From assembly GCA_019322735.1 (NCBI GenBank), contig JAHWIG010000007.1:1-50389 (forward strand): a DNA stretch of 50,389 nt, written 5' to 3'. Positions 34,927-44,033 of this stretch are shown here, in pieces. How positions within the stretch are numbered: position 1 is the first letter of the stretch; each line of letters starts with the position of its first letter. Made by a program: the position numbers and the translations under genes. The DNA comes from Candidatus Woesearchaeota archaeon. GTDB lineage: Archaea > Nanobdellota > Nanobdellia > Woesearchaeales > BS150m-G63. Under the pieces are notes generated by a model. The model was not told where the DNA came from, did no database searches, and saw only the letters and a program-made list of their open reading frames with translations.

Positions 34927-37900
34927 TTAACCACAGCCACCAGACATTGTTGGACAATTTGTGCACTCATAACAATTTGCCTTTGTTTGTATTTGTATGT
35001 TTCCACATTCTTTACAAGGAACTCCACGTTCATTTCTCAATTCTTTTGCTTCTCCATTTCCCTTGTTTCCATTAATTGATGCAGCTAAATAAGTAATCTC
35101 TTTTGTGGTATTATCGAAAGATATTGTTTTTTTTTTTGGAAATCCATTCTGTTTAAATCCACCAAGCAAAGAATCATTAATAACATCTTCAAAATCCCAA
35201 TCATCTATTCCTTCTCTTGCATAAGTAAATAATGACCCGTTATTAGCCCCCCTTAATTCATCCATGTTTACACTATCTGGGTCATTTGCAAAATCTTTTT
35301 TTCCTTGGTATTCAAGTAAAAGGAACTTAGCAGCGAAATCTAAAGGAGATAATGCTGTCTTTATAGATGGATGTCCTTGTACAAAACCTTGTGGATCAAA
35401 TTGCTGACCCATCCATCCAGAAACTACATCATCTAAACTTACCCCTCTTGATAGGGATTTTGATGCTAAAATTCCATGAGTTTCCAATAATGCCTTTAAG
35501 GTTGATCCTGATTTATATGATAAAAAGACTATCTGTCCTGGTTTACCATTAGGATATTCACTTACCATTACATGTAAAGGTGATCCACCTATCTTTACTT
35601 CAGTTTCAAAGACTTCTCTATTATTTGGAAGGTCTTCTTTTTCTCCTCTTTTTAATTCAATATAACTTTTATCATCCAAACTTAAAGCACTGATTGGCTT
35701 GCTGTTATTCCTGAATATTGCTAATGCCTTTAATCCAAGATCGTGTCCAAGAATATATCCATCATAAACATCCTTGACTGTTGCTGATTCTGGCATATTA
35801 TTTGTCTTGGAAATTGCTCCAGATATGAATGGCTGTGTTGCTCCAAGCATACTTACATGTCCTTCAAAACTTATGCTGCCTTGTCCCCTTATATTTCCGA
35901 ATGCAGTATCAAATACATTATAATGTTCTGGACTTATATGGGGGGAGCCAATTACTGTATTTTCTTCTTTGATATGATCCTCAATATCCTTTATTTGAGC
36001 AGAATTATATCCTAGATTTTCTAATGCATGAGGAACTTCTCTGTTAATTAATGTTATATTTCCGCCGCCTGCAAGATTTTTATTATACCTCAAAGATAAA
36101 GATGGCTCAATTCCTGTTGTATCATTCCCCATAAGGTATGAAATTGTTCCGGTTGGGGCCAATACTGTTGCCTGGGCATTTCTAAAACCAACATCGTTCC
36201 CTCTCTTGACAACGTTTTTCCAGGCTGTATATGCTGCATTCTTAAGATCTGGTTGAATATTATCCCAATTAATATCATCAAGATTTTCCTTGTGTTTATT
36301 CATTACTTCAAGCATTGGTACTCTGTTGAATTCATGGTGCACAAAAGTACCAAGATTTTCGGCCATATCTACTGATGCTTCATATGCATTTGCAGTCATC
36401 AATGCTGTTATTGCTGCAGCATAGTTCCTTCCTTCATCAGAGTCATAAGCAAGTCCTTTTCTCATAAGTAATGCACCTATATTTCCATAACCAAGACCAA
36501 TTGTCCTAAATTCTGGACTTGTTCTTGCAATACTTTCAACAGGATAAGATGCAGCATCGTTTGCTATATCTAAAGCTATTGATATCAATTTATTTGCTTT
36601 TGAATATTTTTCAACATTAAATTTTCCAATTTCGTCTGAAAATTTTAATAAATTTGTAGATGCTAGATTACAAGAAGTGTCGTCCAAAAACATATATTCT
36701 GAACATGGATTGCTTGAATTGATACGTCCAGAATTCTTTGAAGTATGCATATCTTGAATTAAGCTTTCATATTGAACACCAGGGTCTCCAACTCTCCAGC
36801 TTCCAAATGATAGTTCTTTTAACATCTGATCTGCAGGCATTTCATCAACTACCTTATTATCAACTATATTGCGTAATTCTATCTTTCCACCATTCTTTAA
36901 TTGTTCAAAGAAATAGTCATCCAATCTTATAGAGATATTTGTATTTTGATAAGTTACTGTTGAGTATGCTTCTCCATCCATTCCTGGAGAATAACCATTT
37001 TTCATCAATGTCAGTGCTTTACCATCTTCTTTTACCTTACTTTCTATAAAATCCATAATATCTGGATGTGTATAGCGCATTGTAGTCATTCTTGCTGCCC
37101 TTCTGCTCTTTCCACCTGATTTGATTGACCCTGCTGCATCATCATATATCTTGAAAAAACTCATAGGACCAGATGATTTTCCACCACCAGATAATTTTTC
37201 TCCTTCTCCCCTAAGTGCACCTATGTCTCCTCCGATTCCAGATCCTGATGAAAAGATTCCACCTTCATGGACAGAATGCATCAATATATCTTCCAGATTA
37301 TCACTTGGTGCTTTGATAAAACATGCATGGCACTGCGGATGTATATTGCATCCATTCTCTATCTTTTCTATCTCTCCTGTCTCTACATCACGATGATAAT
37401 TAAGTCCTTGACTGCCTTCAACATCATATTCATTGAATAATCCTGCATTGAACTGTACTGGAGAATTAAATGCAAACATCCTGTTTATCTGCAAATATTT
37501 CAATTCATCTGAAAATACATCTCTGTCTGCTTCTGTCTTGAAGTATCCAAATTCATATCCCTTATCTGCAAAGAAGTTAGATACCCGTGTTATTAGGTGT
37601 ACAATTGAATTTTCATATTCTGAGCCTATTTTATTATTTAATCTTTCTTTCCATTCTTGTTTAGATGGCTTATAGAAGTATTTCTGTGAGACCATCTTAG
37701 CATCATTATCATCCCATGATTCTGGGAAGACAGCATCTTTCATCTCAAAAATAATTTCTCCGTCTGAATTCTTTATTTCAAGCTCTCTTTCTGAATAAGG
37801 TCCAACTGTCTTAAATGGGTCTGTCTTTCCGTCAGTAAAGCATCTATCAATAGTAAGACCTTTTTTCTTTTCTGGCTGTTGATGATATACACGACCGATA

Positions 37901-38076
37901 TCAAGCATGTCAAGATATTGTTTGTTATTAAACTCGTAAACATGAATATTTTTACTATCCATTGCGTTTGTAAGTTTATCTAACTGTAATTTATTTTCTT
38001 CTATCAATGATTTTGCTACATTAAGTTCAATGTGTCTTTCTTGATTATAATCCTTTAACAAACTTATAGAATACAT
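34927..38076 (-). CDS. nrdJ: Adenosylcobalamin-dependent (class II) ribonucleotide reductase
   Basis: 1049 residues from the ATG at 38076. Reduces ribonucleotides using a B12 radical. MFAFNSPVQFNAG, HACFIKAP, GIFSSGSGIGGDIGALR, SNPCSEYMFLDDTSCNLAS with the active-site Cys at about C458, and PTGTISYLMGNDTTGIEP. The C-terminus is a zinc-ribbon-like tail with CKECG, CYECTNC and a final GGCG, providing the thiols for re-reduction. The GTG at 38082 lies within the SD (AAGAGGTGA), so the ATG is the likely start. Directly downstream of nrdR. Confidence 0.96.
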   Translation of the reverse strand: MYSISLLKDYNQERHIELNVAKSLIEENKLQLDKLTNAMDSKNIHVYEFNNKQYLDMLDIGRVYHQQPEKKKGLTIDRCFTDGKTDPFKTVGPYSERELEIKNSDGEIIFEMKDAVFPESWDDNDAKMVSQKYFYKPSKQEWKERLNNKIGSEYENSIVHLITRVSNFFADKGYEFGYFKTEADRDVFSDELKYLQINRMFAFNSPVQFNAGLFNEYDVEGSQGLNYHRDVETGEIEKIENGCNIHPQCHACFIKAPSDNLEDILMHSVHEGGIFSSGSGIGGDIGALRGEGEKLSGGGKSSGPMSFFKIYDDAAGSIKSGGKSRRAARMTTMRYTHPDIMDFIESKVKEDGKALTLMKNGYSPGMDGEAYSTVTYQNTNISIRLDDYFFEQLKNGGKIELRNIVDNKVVDEMPADQMLKELSFGSWRVGDPGVQYESLIQDMHTSKNSGRINSSNPCSEYMFLDDTSCNLASTNLLKFSDEIGKFNVEKYSKANKLISIALDIANDAASYPVESIARTSPEFRTIGLGYGNIGALLMRKGLAYDSDEGRNYAAAITALMTANAYEASVDMAENLGTFVHHEFNRVPMLEVMNKHKENLDDINWDNIQPDLKNAAYTAWKNVVKRGNDVGFRNAQATVLAPTGTISYLMGNDTTGIEPSLSLRYNKNLAGGGNITLINREVPHALENLGYNSAQIKDIEDHIKEENTVIGSPHISPEHYNVFDTAFGNIRGQGSISFEGHVSMLGATQPFISGAISKTNNMPESATVKDVYDGYILGHDLGLKALAIFRNNSKPISALSLDDKSYIELKRGEKEDLPNNREVFETEVKIGGSPLHVMVSEYPNGKPGQIVFLSYKSGSTLKALLETHGILASKSLSRGVSLDDVVSGWMGQQFDPQGFVQGHPSIKTALSPLDFAAKFLLLEYQGKKDFANDPDSVNMDELRGANNGSLFTYAREGIDDWDFEDVINDSLLGGFKQNGFPKKKTISFDNTTKEITYLAASINGNKGNGEAKELRNERGVPCKECGNIQIQTKANCYECTNCPTMSGGCG

Positions 38077-38085
38077 TTTCACCTC

Positions 38086-38529
38086 TTAACTTATCTTCTT
38101 TATTTCTTCTTTGAATGATCCTACATCCTCAAATTCTTTGTATACTGATGCAAATCTTATGTAAGCAACCTTGTCAATTGCTTTTAGTTTACTCATCACC
38201 ATTGTTCCGATTACTGTACTTTTAATATCTTTTTTTCCTTTTTTAGCAAGTGTCCTTTCAATGCTGTCAACAGCTTTGTTCATCTTATCTGTCGTTACTG
38301 GACGTTTTTCGCATGCAACAATAATACCATCCATAATCTTGTTGCGGTCAAAACTTTCAATCTTGCCATCTTTTTTCACAACCCTTATAGGTGCAGTCTC
38401 TATTGTTTCGTATGTCGTAAATCTATTTTTGCAAGCTAAACATTCTCTTCTTCTTCTCAATTTAGAATCATCGACGTCCCTGCTTTCAAGAACTTTCAAA
38501 TCATCTTTTGAACAAAATGGGCATTTCAT
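38086..38529 (-). CDS. nrdR: NrdR transcriptional repressor of ribonucleotide reductase
   Basis: 147 residues. The N-terminal zinc ribbon has C3, C6, C30 and C33 (MKCPFC .. ECLACKNRFTTYE) and the ATP-cone domain follows (VVKKDGKIESFDRNKIMDGI), sensing ATP/dATP. It represses nrd genes when dATP is high. NrdR is a bacterial regulator found in few archaea. It is cotranscribed with nrdJ, and its promoter carries two NrdR-box-like palindromes. Confidence 0.97.
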   Translation of the reverse strand: MKCPFCSKDDLKVLESRDVDDSKLRRRRECLACKNRFTTYETIETAPIRVVKKDGKIESFDRNKIMDGIIVACEKRPVTTDKMNKAVDSIERTLAKKGKKDIKSTVIGTMVMSKLKAIDKVAYIRFASVYKEFEDVGSFKEEIKKIS

Positions 38530-38545
38530 ACTGGATAGTGGTGAA

Positions 38546-38561
38546 ACACTACATGTAGTGT
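38546..38561. promoter_or_regulatory. NrdR box 1 (perfect 16-bp palindrome)
   Basis: ACACTACATGTAGTGT, fully self-complementary, agreeing at 14 of 16 positions with the bacterial NrdR-box consensus acaCwAtATaTwGtgt. It lies 17-32 bp upstream of the nrdR ATG, inside the predicted leader. Confidence 0.85.
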
Positions 38562-38577
38562 ATCAACTACGGAGATT

Positions 38578-38593
38578 CTCCGCTATTTAGTGT
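38578..38593. promoter_or_regulatory. NrdR box 2 (degenerate)
   Basis: CTCCGCTATTTAGTGT matches the consensus at 10 of 16 positions, with an intact TAGTGT half-site. It is separated from box 1 by 16 bp (centres 32 bp apart), the spacing known for paired bacterial NrdR boxes. It overlaps the predicted transcription start near 38586. Confidence 0.65.
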
Positions 38594-38605
38594 TAAAGGA
38601 TATTT

Positions 38606-38616
38606 GATATATAAAG
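38606..38616 (-). promoter_or_regulatory. TATA box of the nrdR-nrdJ operon
   Basis: Minus-strand CTTTATATATC, centre 38611, predicts transcription from about 38586. Both NrdR boxes then cover or follow the start site, a position expected to block initiation. Confidence 0.6.
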
Positions 38617-38662
38617 ATATTGGTTGCAGAAAATATATCTTTTGAGGTATGTTAAGAAAAAT

Positions 38663-39184
38663 TTATTTTAAAGAAATGAAGTTCTTTACTATCTCTTCAT
38701 TCCTTACTTCTGGATGGAAGATAATGCCGTAAAGTGGCTTTTCTTTGTGTTTTATTGATTGGATTGTTGTATTTTCTGCCAGGATATCAAAATTATCTAG
38801 ATCCTCTAATCCATTTCCATGTAATTCATAAACTTCAATATCTTCTGAAAATAATCTGTTATTTTTTTTGCATTTTATCTTTGTCATGCCAATTTCTTTC
38901 TGTTTTGTTAATCTTGCTCCAAACATCAAAGCTATGATCTGCATTCCTGAACATATCCCAAGAACTTCTTTATCTGTATTCTTTAGCCAGTTGAATTTGT
39001 TTAAGTTTTTTAGGAAATCATTGTCTTGTAATGCAGTTCCGCAGATTATGATTTTTTCATAATCATCAACATAACCAACATCCCTGTAATGCTTTATCTC
39101 ATAATCTCCCACTATATTGGCTATTGGCTTGACAAATTCTTCTTCACTTAATCTGTTTTGGCATGTGCTTATTATTAGGATCAT
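38663..39184 (-). CDS. Class I glutamine amidotransferase domain protein
   Basis: 173 residues. Nucleophile elbow GICSGMQ and catalytic FHPEVR (His and Glu) define a class I GATase. It resembles the small subunit of archaeal GMP synthase (GuaAa) but has GICSGMQ instead of GICLGHQ and lacks the usual SGGP, so the acceptor enzyme is uncertain. Its start overlaps the upstream kinase stop (ATGA), so the partner may be within this operon. Confidence 0.8.
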   Translation of the reverse strand: MILIISTCQNRLSEEEFVKPIANIVGDYEIKHYRDVGYVDDYEKIIICGTALQDNDFLKNLNKFNWLKNTDKEVLGICSGMQIIALMFGARLTKQKEIGMTKIKCKKNNRLFSEDIEVYELHGNGLEDLDNFDILAENTTIQSIKHKEKPLYGIIFHPEVRNEEIVKNFISLK

Positions 39185-39711
39185 TTCAGTTTTGCCACCT
39201 TTATCAATAATATTTCAACTATTTCAGCAATAGATTTATCATTAACTTCTATCTTTAAATCAAAGATTTCCTCATAAATAGGTTTTCTTAGTTCAAAGAG
39301 TTTAATTGTTTCAGAATAAGTTTTATCTCCTGCTCGTTTTTGTTCCCTTTCAAATAACATCTTTATTGCTTTTTCTTTGTTTTCAAATGGAGATAGATAT
39401 ATTATCTTTCCTGTAGCTTTCAAAAGCTTACTGTTACTTTTACTAATCTCATCAAATTGTGAAGCGATAGTTCCACCACCCACAGAAAGAATACATTCCT
39501 TAGGAATATCTACAACAAATTGTTTGAGTATTTTTTCTTCTTCAACCCTATAAGATTCAACACTTTTTTTTTCAATATGTTCATCAATTCCTTTTAATTC
39601 TTTTTCAACATAGGTATCAAAATCAAAATATTTAACTTTTAACTTTTTAGATAAAGCTTTTCCTATAGTACTTTTTCCGATTGACCTTGGGCCAATAAAA
39701 ATAATAATCAT
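39181..39711 (-). CDS. Shikimate-kinase-like P-loop kinase
   Basis: 176 residues. Walker A GPRSIGKST, YFDFDTYVEKE with the D-x-D of shikimate kinase, SVGGGTI (substrate Gly triad), and R...Y....I at the lid. Fits AroK-type kinases, but there are no other aromatic pathway genes nearby, so a different small-molecule substrate is possible. Coupled by ATGA overlaps to dph6 upstream and the amidotransferase downstream. Confidence 0.78.
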   Translation of the reverse strand: MIIIFIGPRSIGKSTIGKALSKKLKVKYFDFDTYVEKELKGIDEHIEKKSVESYRVEEEKILKQFVVDIPKECILSVGGGTIASQFDEISKSNSKLLKATGKIIYLSPFENKEKAIKMLFEREQKRAGDKTYSETIKLFELRKPIYEEIFDLKIEVNDKSIAEIVEILLIKVAKLK

Positions 39712-40382
39712 TCTAACTCAGCCTCTTTTATCAATAATATTCCTGCATGGTTTTCATATTCTATCTCTGATTTCTTTATCTTTATCTTTTTCTTGAACAT
39801 TGGGGCATTTGTTACAAATGTTTCTAATTCACCGCCTTCTCCAGCAGGATTTATCTTGTACTTCTTGCTTAATTGTATTAATTTATCTATCATATTCTTT
39901 GTTATCTTTTTTCCTAAGTAAGAATCATCTAAAGGGTAAGCAAATACTCCTACTATTACTGTTTGAAATTTGTTTTTCTTTAATTCATTCAGTAATTCAA
40001 CCTGATCCATCTGCCAGATTGGATTAAAACACCATAATCCTAGTTGATCGCAGATTTTCTGGACCCTTGTTGCCTGGTAGACAGAAGCCAATGCTCCTGT
40101 AACAACACCTTCTATATTGTATTTTGCTACTGCTGTCTGTATCAATAGTTTTAAATCATTTAACTCAAGCTCTTTCTCTCCTTCTGTTGTTTTTGTAATT
40201 AAAGGTAATTCCATTGCCTTGGCTTGTATCTTTGTTAATTCAATATTAGGAGTATGGAACATATAACTCTCCGGATTTTTTGATATGACTGAGAGTAAGC
40301 AAGTTATTTCATGTTCTTTGCTTGCTTTATATAATGCATAACAAGAATCTTTTCCCCCTGAAAAAAGAACGGCTAGTTTCAT
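39708..40382 (-). CDS. dph6: Diphthine-ammonia ligase (Dph6)
   Basis: 224 residues. Last step of diphthamide synthesis on EF-2. PP-loop FSGGKDSCYALYKA, VTGALASVYQATRVQ, LGLWCFNPIW and the C-terminal NPAGEGGELETFVTNAPMF, all signatures of the archaeal COG2102 family. Dph2 is encoded in the same window (22007-22988). First gene of a three-gene overlapping operon. Confidence 0.94.
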   Translation of the reverse strand: MKLAVLFSGGKDSCYALYKASKEHEITCLLSVISKNPESYMFHTPNIELTKIQAKAMELPLITKTTEGEKELELNDLKLLIQTAVAKYNIEGVVTGALASVYQATRVQKICDQLGLWCFNPIWQMDQVELLNELKKNKFQTVIVGVFAYPLDDSYLGKKITKNMIDKLIQLSKKYKINPAGEGGELETFVTNAPMFKKKIKIKKSEIEYENHAGILLIKEAELE

Positions 40383-40454
40383 ATCTCTTGAATGTTTATC
40401 TTGTTTAAAAAAGTTATGGAAAGATTTAATAAGTTATTAAAAAAATAAAAAGTT

Positions 40455-42926
40455 ATGAGGTGGAACATATTAATAATATTATTTCTTATATCTGTTCCTA
40501 TTATATATGGAGAGGAAAAATACTCTTATGAAAAGGCAGAAGAATTAACCCCATTGATAGAATGGAGAAATTATGGGACTGATGCTTTTTCTGAGGCTGT
40601 TATTAAGAATAAGCCAATATTCCTCTTATTGACCGCACCATCCTGGTGTTATTGGTGTCAGGTGTATGAAAGTGAAGATTATCTTTTTAATTCTGCTGTT
40701 GTTGAAGTATTAAACAGAGAGTTTATTCCTATTTATGTTGATGCAGATAAAAGACAGGATCTAACAAGGCAGTATCTAGAAGGTGGATGGCCTTCAACAA
40801 CTATAATGACTCCAAGTCGTGAAAGGATTCATGGATATTCTGGACCAAGACCTGTTGCAAATATGCTTGCTAATTTCCAGAATGCAATTGATTATGTAAA
40901 TAGCAAAGGATTTTACAACACCATTTCTTATGATTATGAAGAAACAACCCCAAAAAAGTTCACAGAAAATGATTTGAATGGATTAGTCAATGGCTATGCT
41001 GGTTATACTTTGAGACTATATGATTCAACTTATGGTGGTTTTGGTTCTGGACAGAAGTTTCCGCAAGGCAGAACTTTAGATTTTGCTCTTGACTTATATG
41101 AATTAAGTAATGATCAGCAATGGCTTAATCTTGTTAAAAATACCTTAAAGAATCAATATACTTCAATTGATGAATTAAAAACTAATTATAATTTATTTGA
41201 CCCTGTTGAAGGCGGATTCCACAGATATGGAACCCAAAGAGATTGGACCCCTCCTCATTATGAAAAGATGCTGTATGATAATGCTAGACTGCTAAAAGCC
41301 TATTACCATCTTAAGTTGATTTCTCCTGATGATATGGTTAATGAAGTTGTCGATAAAACTCTGATGTTTATAGAGCAGAACTGGTATGATCCTGAAGGTG
41401 GTTTTTATGGGAATAGTGATGTTCATGGAGAAGATGCTTATTATGGAGAATTTCCTAGACCAGTAAATAAACCAAGGGTTGAGAAAACAAAATATACTGA
41501 TTGGAATAGTGATGCAATTCTAACTTATTTGTATCTTTGGTGGGCATCAGATGATGAAAAATATAAAGATATGGCTGAGAAGAGCCTTGATTTCTTTAAA
41601 GGAATGATTGGTACAGAAGGAGCATATCATTATTACAGGGATGGGGAAATTGGTGTAACTGGCAGTTTATTAGATAATAGTTATTTATTGCTTGCATTTG
41701 TTGAGGGATATAATGTTTTGGGGAATAATGAGTATCTGGAAATTGCTAAAAATCTTGCAGATTATTCTTTAGATAATTTATATGACTGGAATTCTGGAGG
41801 ATTCTTTGAGAGAAACAGCAAGGATAAAGACATCTATGCTCCAGGAGACAATGTAAGATTATCAAAACCAGGGCAGGAAAATGGAATTATTGCTTACGCA
41901 TTGTTAAAGTTATATAAAATTACAAATAATGAACTCTATCTGAATGCAGCTATTAAGACTTTAGGAGATAAATTTGATTCTATTGGTGGCTTAGACAGAG
42001 GATATTATCATGTCAAGTCTGCTCAATTTATCCTTCAGAATAATTTGATAGGAGAATTTAATGCACTTGATTTGAGCAGTATTGAGAAAGAAAAGCAGCA
42101 AAATTTCTGGTTAAATGATATATTAAATACCGATACAACAAAATTTGTTGCTTCACAAGAAGGTATTAATACTTTTGATGGTTCTTTTATCATCTTATTG
42201 ATAATTGCATTGCTTGCTGGTTTTGTTAGTTTTGCATCCCCTTGCAGTCTGCCAATCTTACCGGCTTATATTGCTTATTCATTTAAGTCATCAAAGCAAA
42301 ACATAAAGGGGATGACAATTGCATTCTTTTTAGGGTTAAGTCTTATCTTTACAGTTATTGGTATGAGTACAACAGCTATTGGACTATTCTTAAGACAGAA
42401 TCTAATGTTATTTTCACAGATTGCAGGAATTGCTATTATTTTATTTGGAGTATATATGTTAACTGGTGGTGGTTTTAGTGGATTTAAAATAAAACAGAAA
42501 AAGCCAACATCATATTTTGGTTCATTTTTATTTGGCTCTGCTTTAGGAATCTCATGGACTCCATGTGTTGGTCCAATATTGGTTGCCCTGCTTTTAGTTG
42601 CATCAACAGTTGGATCTGTAGCTAAAGGGGGGATATTATTGTTTGTTTATTCTATTGGTTTAGCCTTACCTTTAATACTTATTTCAATGTATATTGAAAA
42701 ATTAAATAAGAAAAGTAGATTATGGAAAATTATCCAAGGGAAAGAGATTAAAATATTTGGCAAAAAGATACATTCAACTACATTAGTTTCTGGTTTGTTA
42801 TTTATTATTCTTGGTTATCTGATATTCTCTGGATTATTATATTCCTTCAATCAATATGTAACTACAAGTGGTTTTCAAAAAGTAATGTTTAATATAGAAG
42901 GATGGTTACTTGGTTTAGTTAGATGA
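40455..42926 (+). CDS. SSP411/YyaL-like thioredoxin-(alpha/alpha)6 protein fused to CcdA
   Basis: 823 residues. Signal peptide (1-19); thioredoxin-like DUF255 domain with S-W-C65-Y-W-C68 and GGWPSTTIMTP; an (alpha/alpha)6 barrel at about 190-560 with repeated GGF motifs (EGGFHRYG, EGGFYGN, SGGFFER) and DWTPPHYEKMLYDNA; then a six-TM CcdA domain with C597 (ASPCSLPILP) and C704 (TPCVGPIL). Each part is known, but the fusion places a CcdA electron channel directly under an SSP411-like protein. Likely delivers reductant outside the membrane. DoxX follows with an ATGA overlap. Confidence 0.9.
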   Translation: MRWNILIILFLISVPIIYGEEKYSYEKAEELTPLIEWRNYGTDAFSEAVIKNKPIFLLLTAPSWCYWCQVYESEDYLFNSAVVEVLNREFIPIYVDADKRQDLTRQYLEGGWPSTTIMTPSRERIHGYSGPRPVANMLANFQNAIDYVNSKGFYNTISYDYEETTPKKFTENDLNGLVNGYAGYTLRLYDSTYGGFGSGQKFPQGRTLDFALDLYELSNDQQWLNLVKNTLKNQYTSIDELKTNYNLFDPVEGGFHRYGTQRDWTPPHYEKMLYDNARLLKAYYHLKLISPDDMVNEVVDKTLMFIEQNWYDPEGGFYGNSDVHGEDAYYGEFPRPVNKPRVEKTKYTDWNSDAILTYLYLWWASDDEKYKDMAEKSLDFFKGMIGTEGAYHYYRDGEIGVTGSLLDNSYLLLAFVEGYNVLGNNEYLEIAKNLADYSLDNLYDWNSGGFFERNSKDKDIYAPGDNVRLSKPGQENGIIAYALLKLYKITNNELYLNAAIKTLGDKFDSIGGLDRGYYHVKSAQFILQNNLIGEFNALDLSSIEKEKQQNFWLNDILNTDTTKFVASQEGINTFDGSFIILLIIALLAGFVSFASPCSLPILPAYIAYSFKSSKQNIKGMTIAFFLGLSLIFTVIGMSTTAIGLFLRQNLMLFSQIAGIAIILFGVYMLTGGGFSGFKIKQKKPTSYFGSFLFGSALGISWTPCVGPILVALLLVASTVGSVAKGGILLFVYSIGLALPLILISMYIEKLNKKSRLWKIIQGKEIKIFGKKIHSTTLVSGLLFIILGYLIFSGLLYSFNQYVTTSGFQKVMFNIEGWLLGLVR

Positions 42927-43315
42927 TGAAGGTAGACAAATATAAAGAATATGCTCCACTTATTGCAAGAGTAAGTATATCCTTAGTCTTTTTATGGTTT
43001 GGTTTTAATGAGATATTAAACACAGAAGCATGGGTAACCTGGTTACCTCAATTTGCATATAATCTACCAATAGCTCCAACAACTTTGGTGTTAATTAATG
43101 GGATATTTGAAGTTATCTTTGGGGGATTGTTATTATTGGGATTATTTACTAGGGTGGCATCTTTTCTGTTGTTTATCCATTTAATGGGGATAGTCTTTAG
43201 TGTCGGGTATAATGATGTAGCTATAAGGGATCTTGGATTAAGCTTGGTTACATTATCAATCTTTTTATCTGGTCCTGATAAATGGTGTTTGGATAAACGT
43301 GGCAAAAGAAATTAA
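42923..43315 (+). CDS. DoxX-family membrane protein (copy 3 of 3)
   Basis: 130 residues, four TM segments, with VSISLVFLWFGFNEIL, NGIFEVIFGGLLLLGLFTRVAS and a C-terminal GPDKWCLDKRG. It is more divergent than the other two DoxX proteins and is translationally coupled to the thioredoxin-CcdA fusion, suggesting that the two act in one membrane complex. Confidence 0.87.
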   Translation: MMKVDKYKEYAPLIARVSISLVFLWFGFNEILNTEAWVTWLPQFAYNLPIAPTTLVLINGIFEVIFGGLLLLGLFTRVASFLLFIHLMGIVFSVGYNDVAIRDLGLSLVTLSIFLSGPDKWCLDKRGKRN

Positions 43316-43448
43316 AAAAGGGAAATTGTATATATGTGGAGAATGCGGATTTAAGTATAAAGATAAAGAGATTGCAGATATGTGTGAAAAATGGTGCAAT
43401 GAACACAAAAGCTGTAATATTGCAATATCAAAATATGCTGTAAAATAA
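43299..43448 (+). CDS. Small Cys-rich zinc-finger-like protein (49 aa)
   Basis: GTG at 43299, overlapping the doxX end by 17 bp in another frame. Product: YICGECGFKY, then KEIADMCEKWCNEHKSCN, i.e. C13-x2-C16 and C29-x3-C33-x6-C40 with His nearby. I recall similar 50-residue proteins in DPANN genomes with the pattern CxxCG..Y....A..CE.WC......CN. Probably binds zinc or another metal; function unknown. Confidence 0.65.
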   Translation: MAKEIKKGKLYICGECGFKYKDKEIADMCEKWCNEHKSCNIAISKYAVK

Positions 43449-43495
43449 AAAATAATATATACTATAACATATTCGTAAGAAAGAGGGTAAACTAA

Positions 43496-43651
43496 ATGGG
43501 ACATCATCCACCAATAAATACGCAACCGATTCAGGGTGCAGCTGTAGTAGATGTAGGGGGAGGAGTTTCTCCTATTGGCTGGTTTTTAATTGTCTTTTCA
43601 ATTGCGGTAATTGTATATCTTGTTTATACTTTTATAAAGAAAAAAAGCTAG
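43496..43651 (+). CDS. Small single-TM protein (51 aa)
   Basis: MGHHPPINTQPIQ..., then one hydrophobic helix (about 28-46: IGWFLIVFSIAVIVYLVY) and a KKKS tail, which predicts N-out topology. SD AAGAGGGT lies about 8 nt upstream, with a TATA (AATATATACT) near 43454-43463. The His pair near the exposed N-terminus could bind metal. Unknown function. Confidence 0.6.
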   Translation: MGHHPPINTQPIQGAAVVDVGGGVSPIGWFLIVFSIAVIVYLVYTFIKKKS

Positions 43652-43655
43652 GAAA

Positions 43656-44033
43656 GTGATTGGAAAAGCCAAATTAGGAAAATATGTTATTGGATTTCAG
43701 GGGTTTTATTATTTTATTACGGGATTGTGGGCATTGATATCACTTGAGTCCTTTAATGCAGTAGTTGGCCATGCACATCCAGGACCTGGATTTGAGATGC
43801 ATAGCATTGCAGCAATGAGTGTTGTTTTGGGATTATACTATTTACATATTGTAAGAAAACCAGATTGGTTTAAAACCAATAGAGATATTGCGTATTTAGT
43901 CATTGGTGTTGCGTTAGCTGTTGTTTTGGTGGAATTAGTTTATCTACCAGGAATGGGCTTTAACTTGTTTTGGTTTGATATGGTTGAGGAAGCAATTATT
44001 GCAATTTTATTATTTGGAGTTGTGAAAAAATGA
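43656..44033 (+). CDS. Four-TM membrane protein of unknown function (125 aa)
   Basis: GTG start at 43656, four hydrophobic segments. Between TM1 and TM2 lies GHAHPGPGFEMHS, a His/Met-rich loop that would face one side of the membrane and could bind copper. Starts 4 bp after the preceding stop and ends by ATGA overlap with the next gene, so it is part of the envelope operon. Confidence 0.65.
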   Translation: MIGKAKLGKYVIGFQGFYYFITGLWALISLESFNAVVGHAHPGPGFEMHSIAAMSVVLGLYYLHIVRKPDWFKTNRDIAYLVIGVALAVVLVELVYLPGMGFNLFWFDMVEEAIIAILLFGVVKK

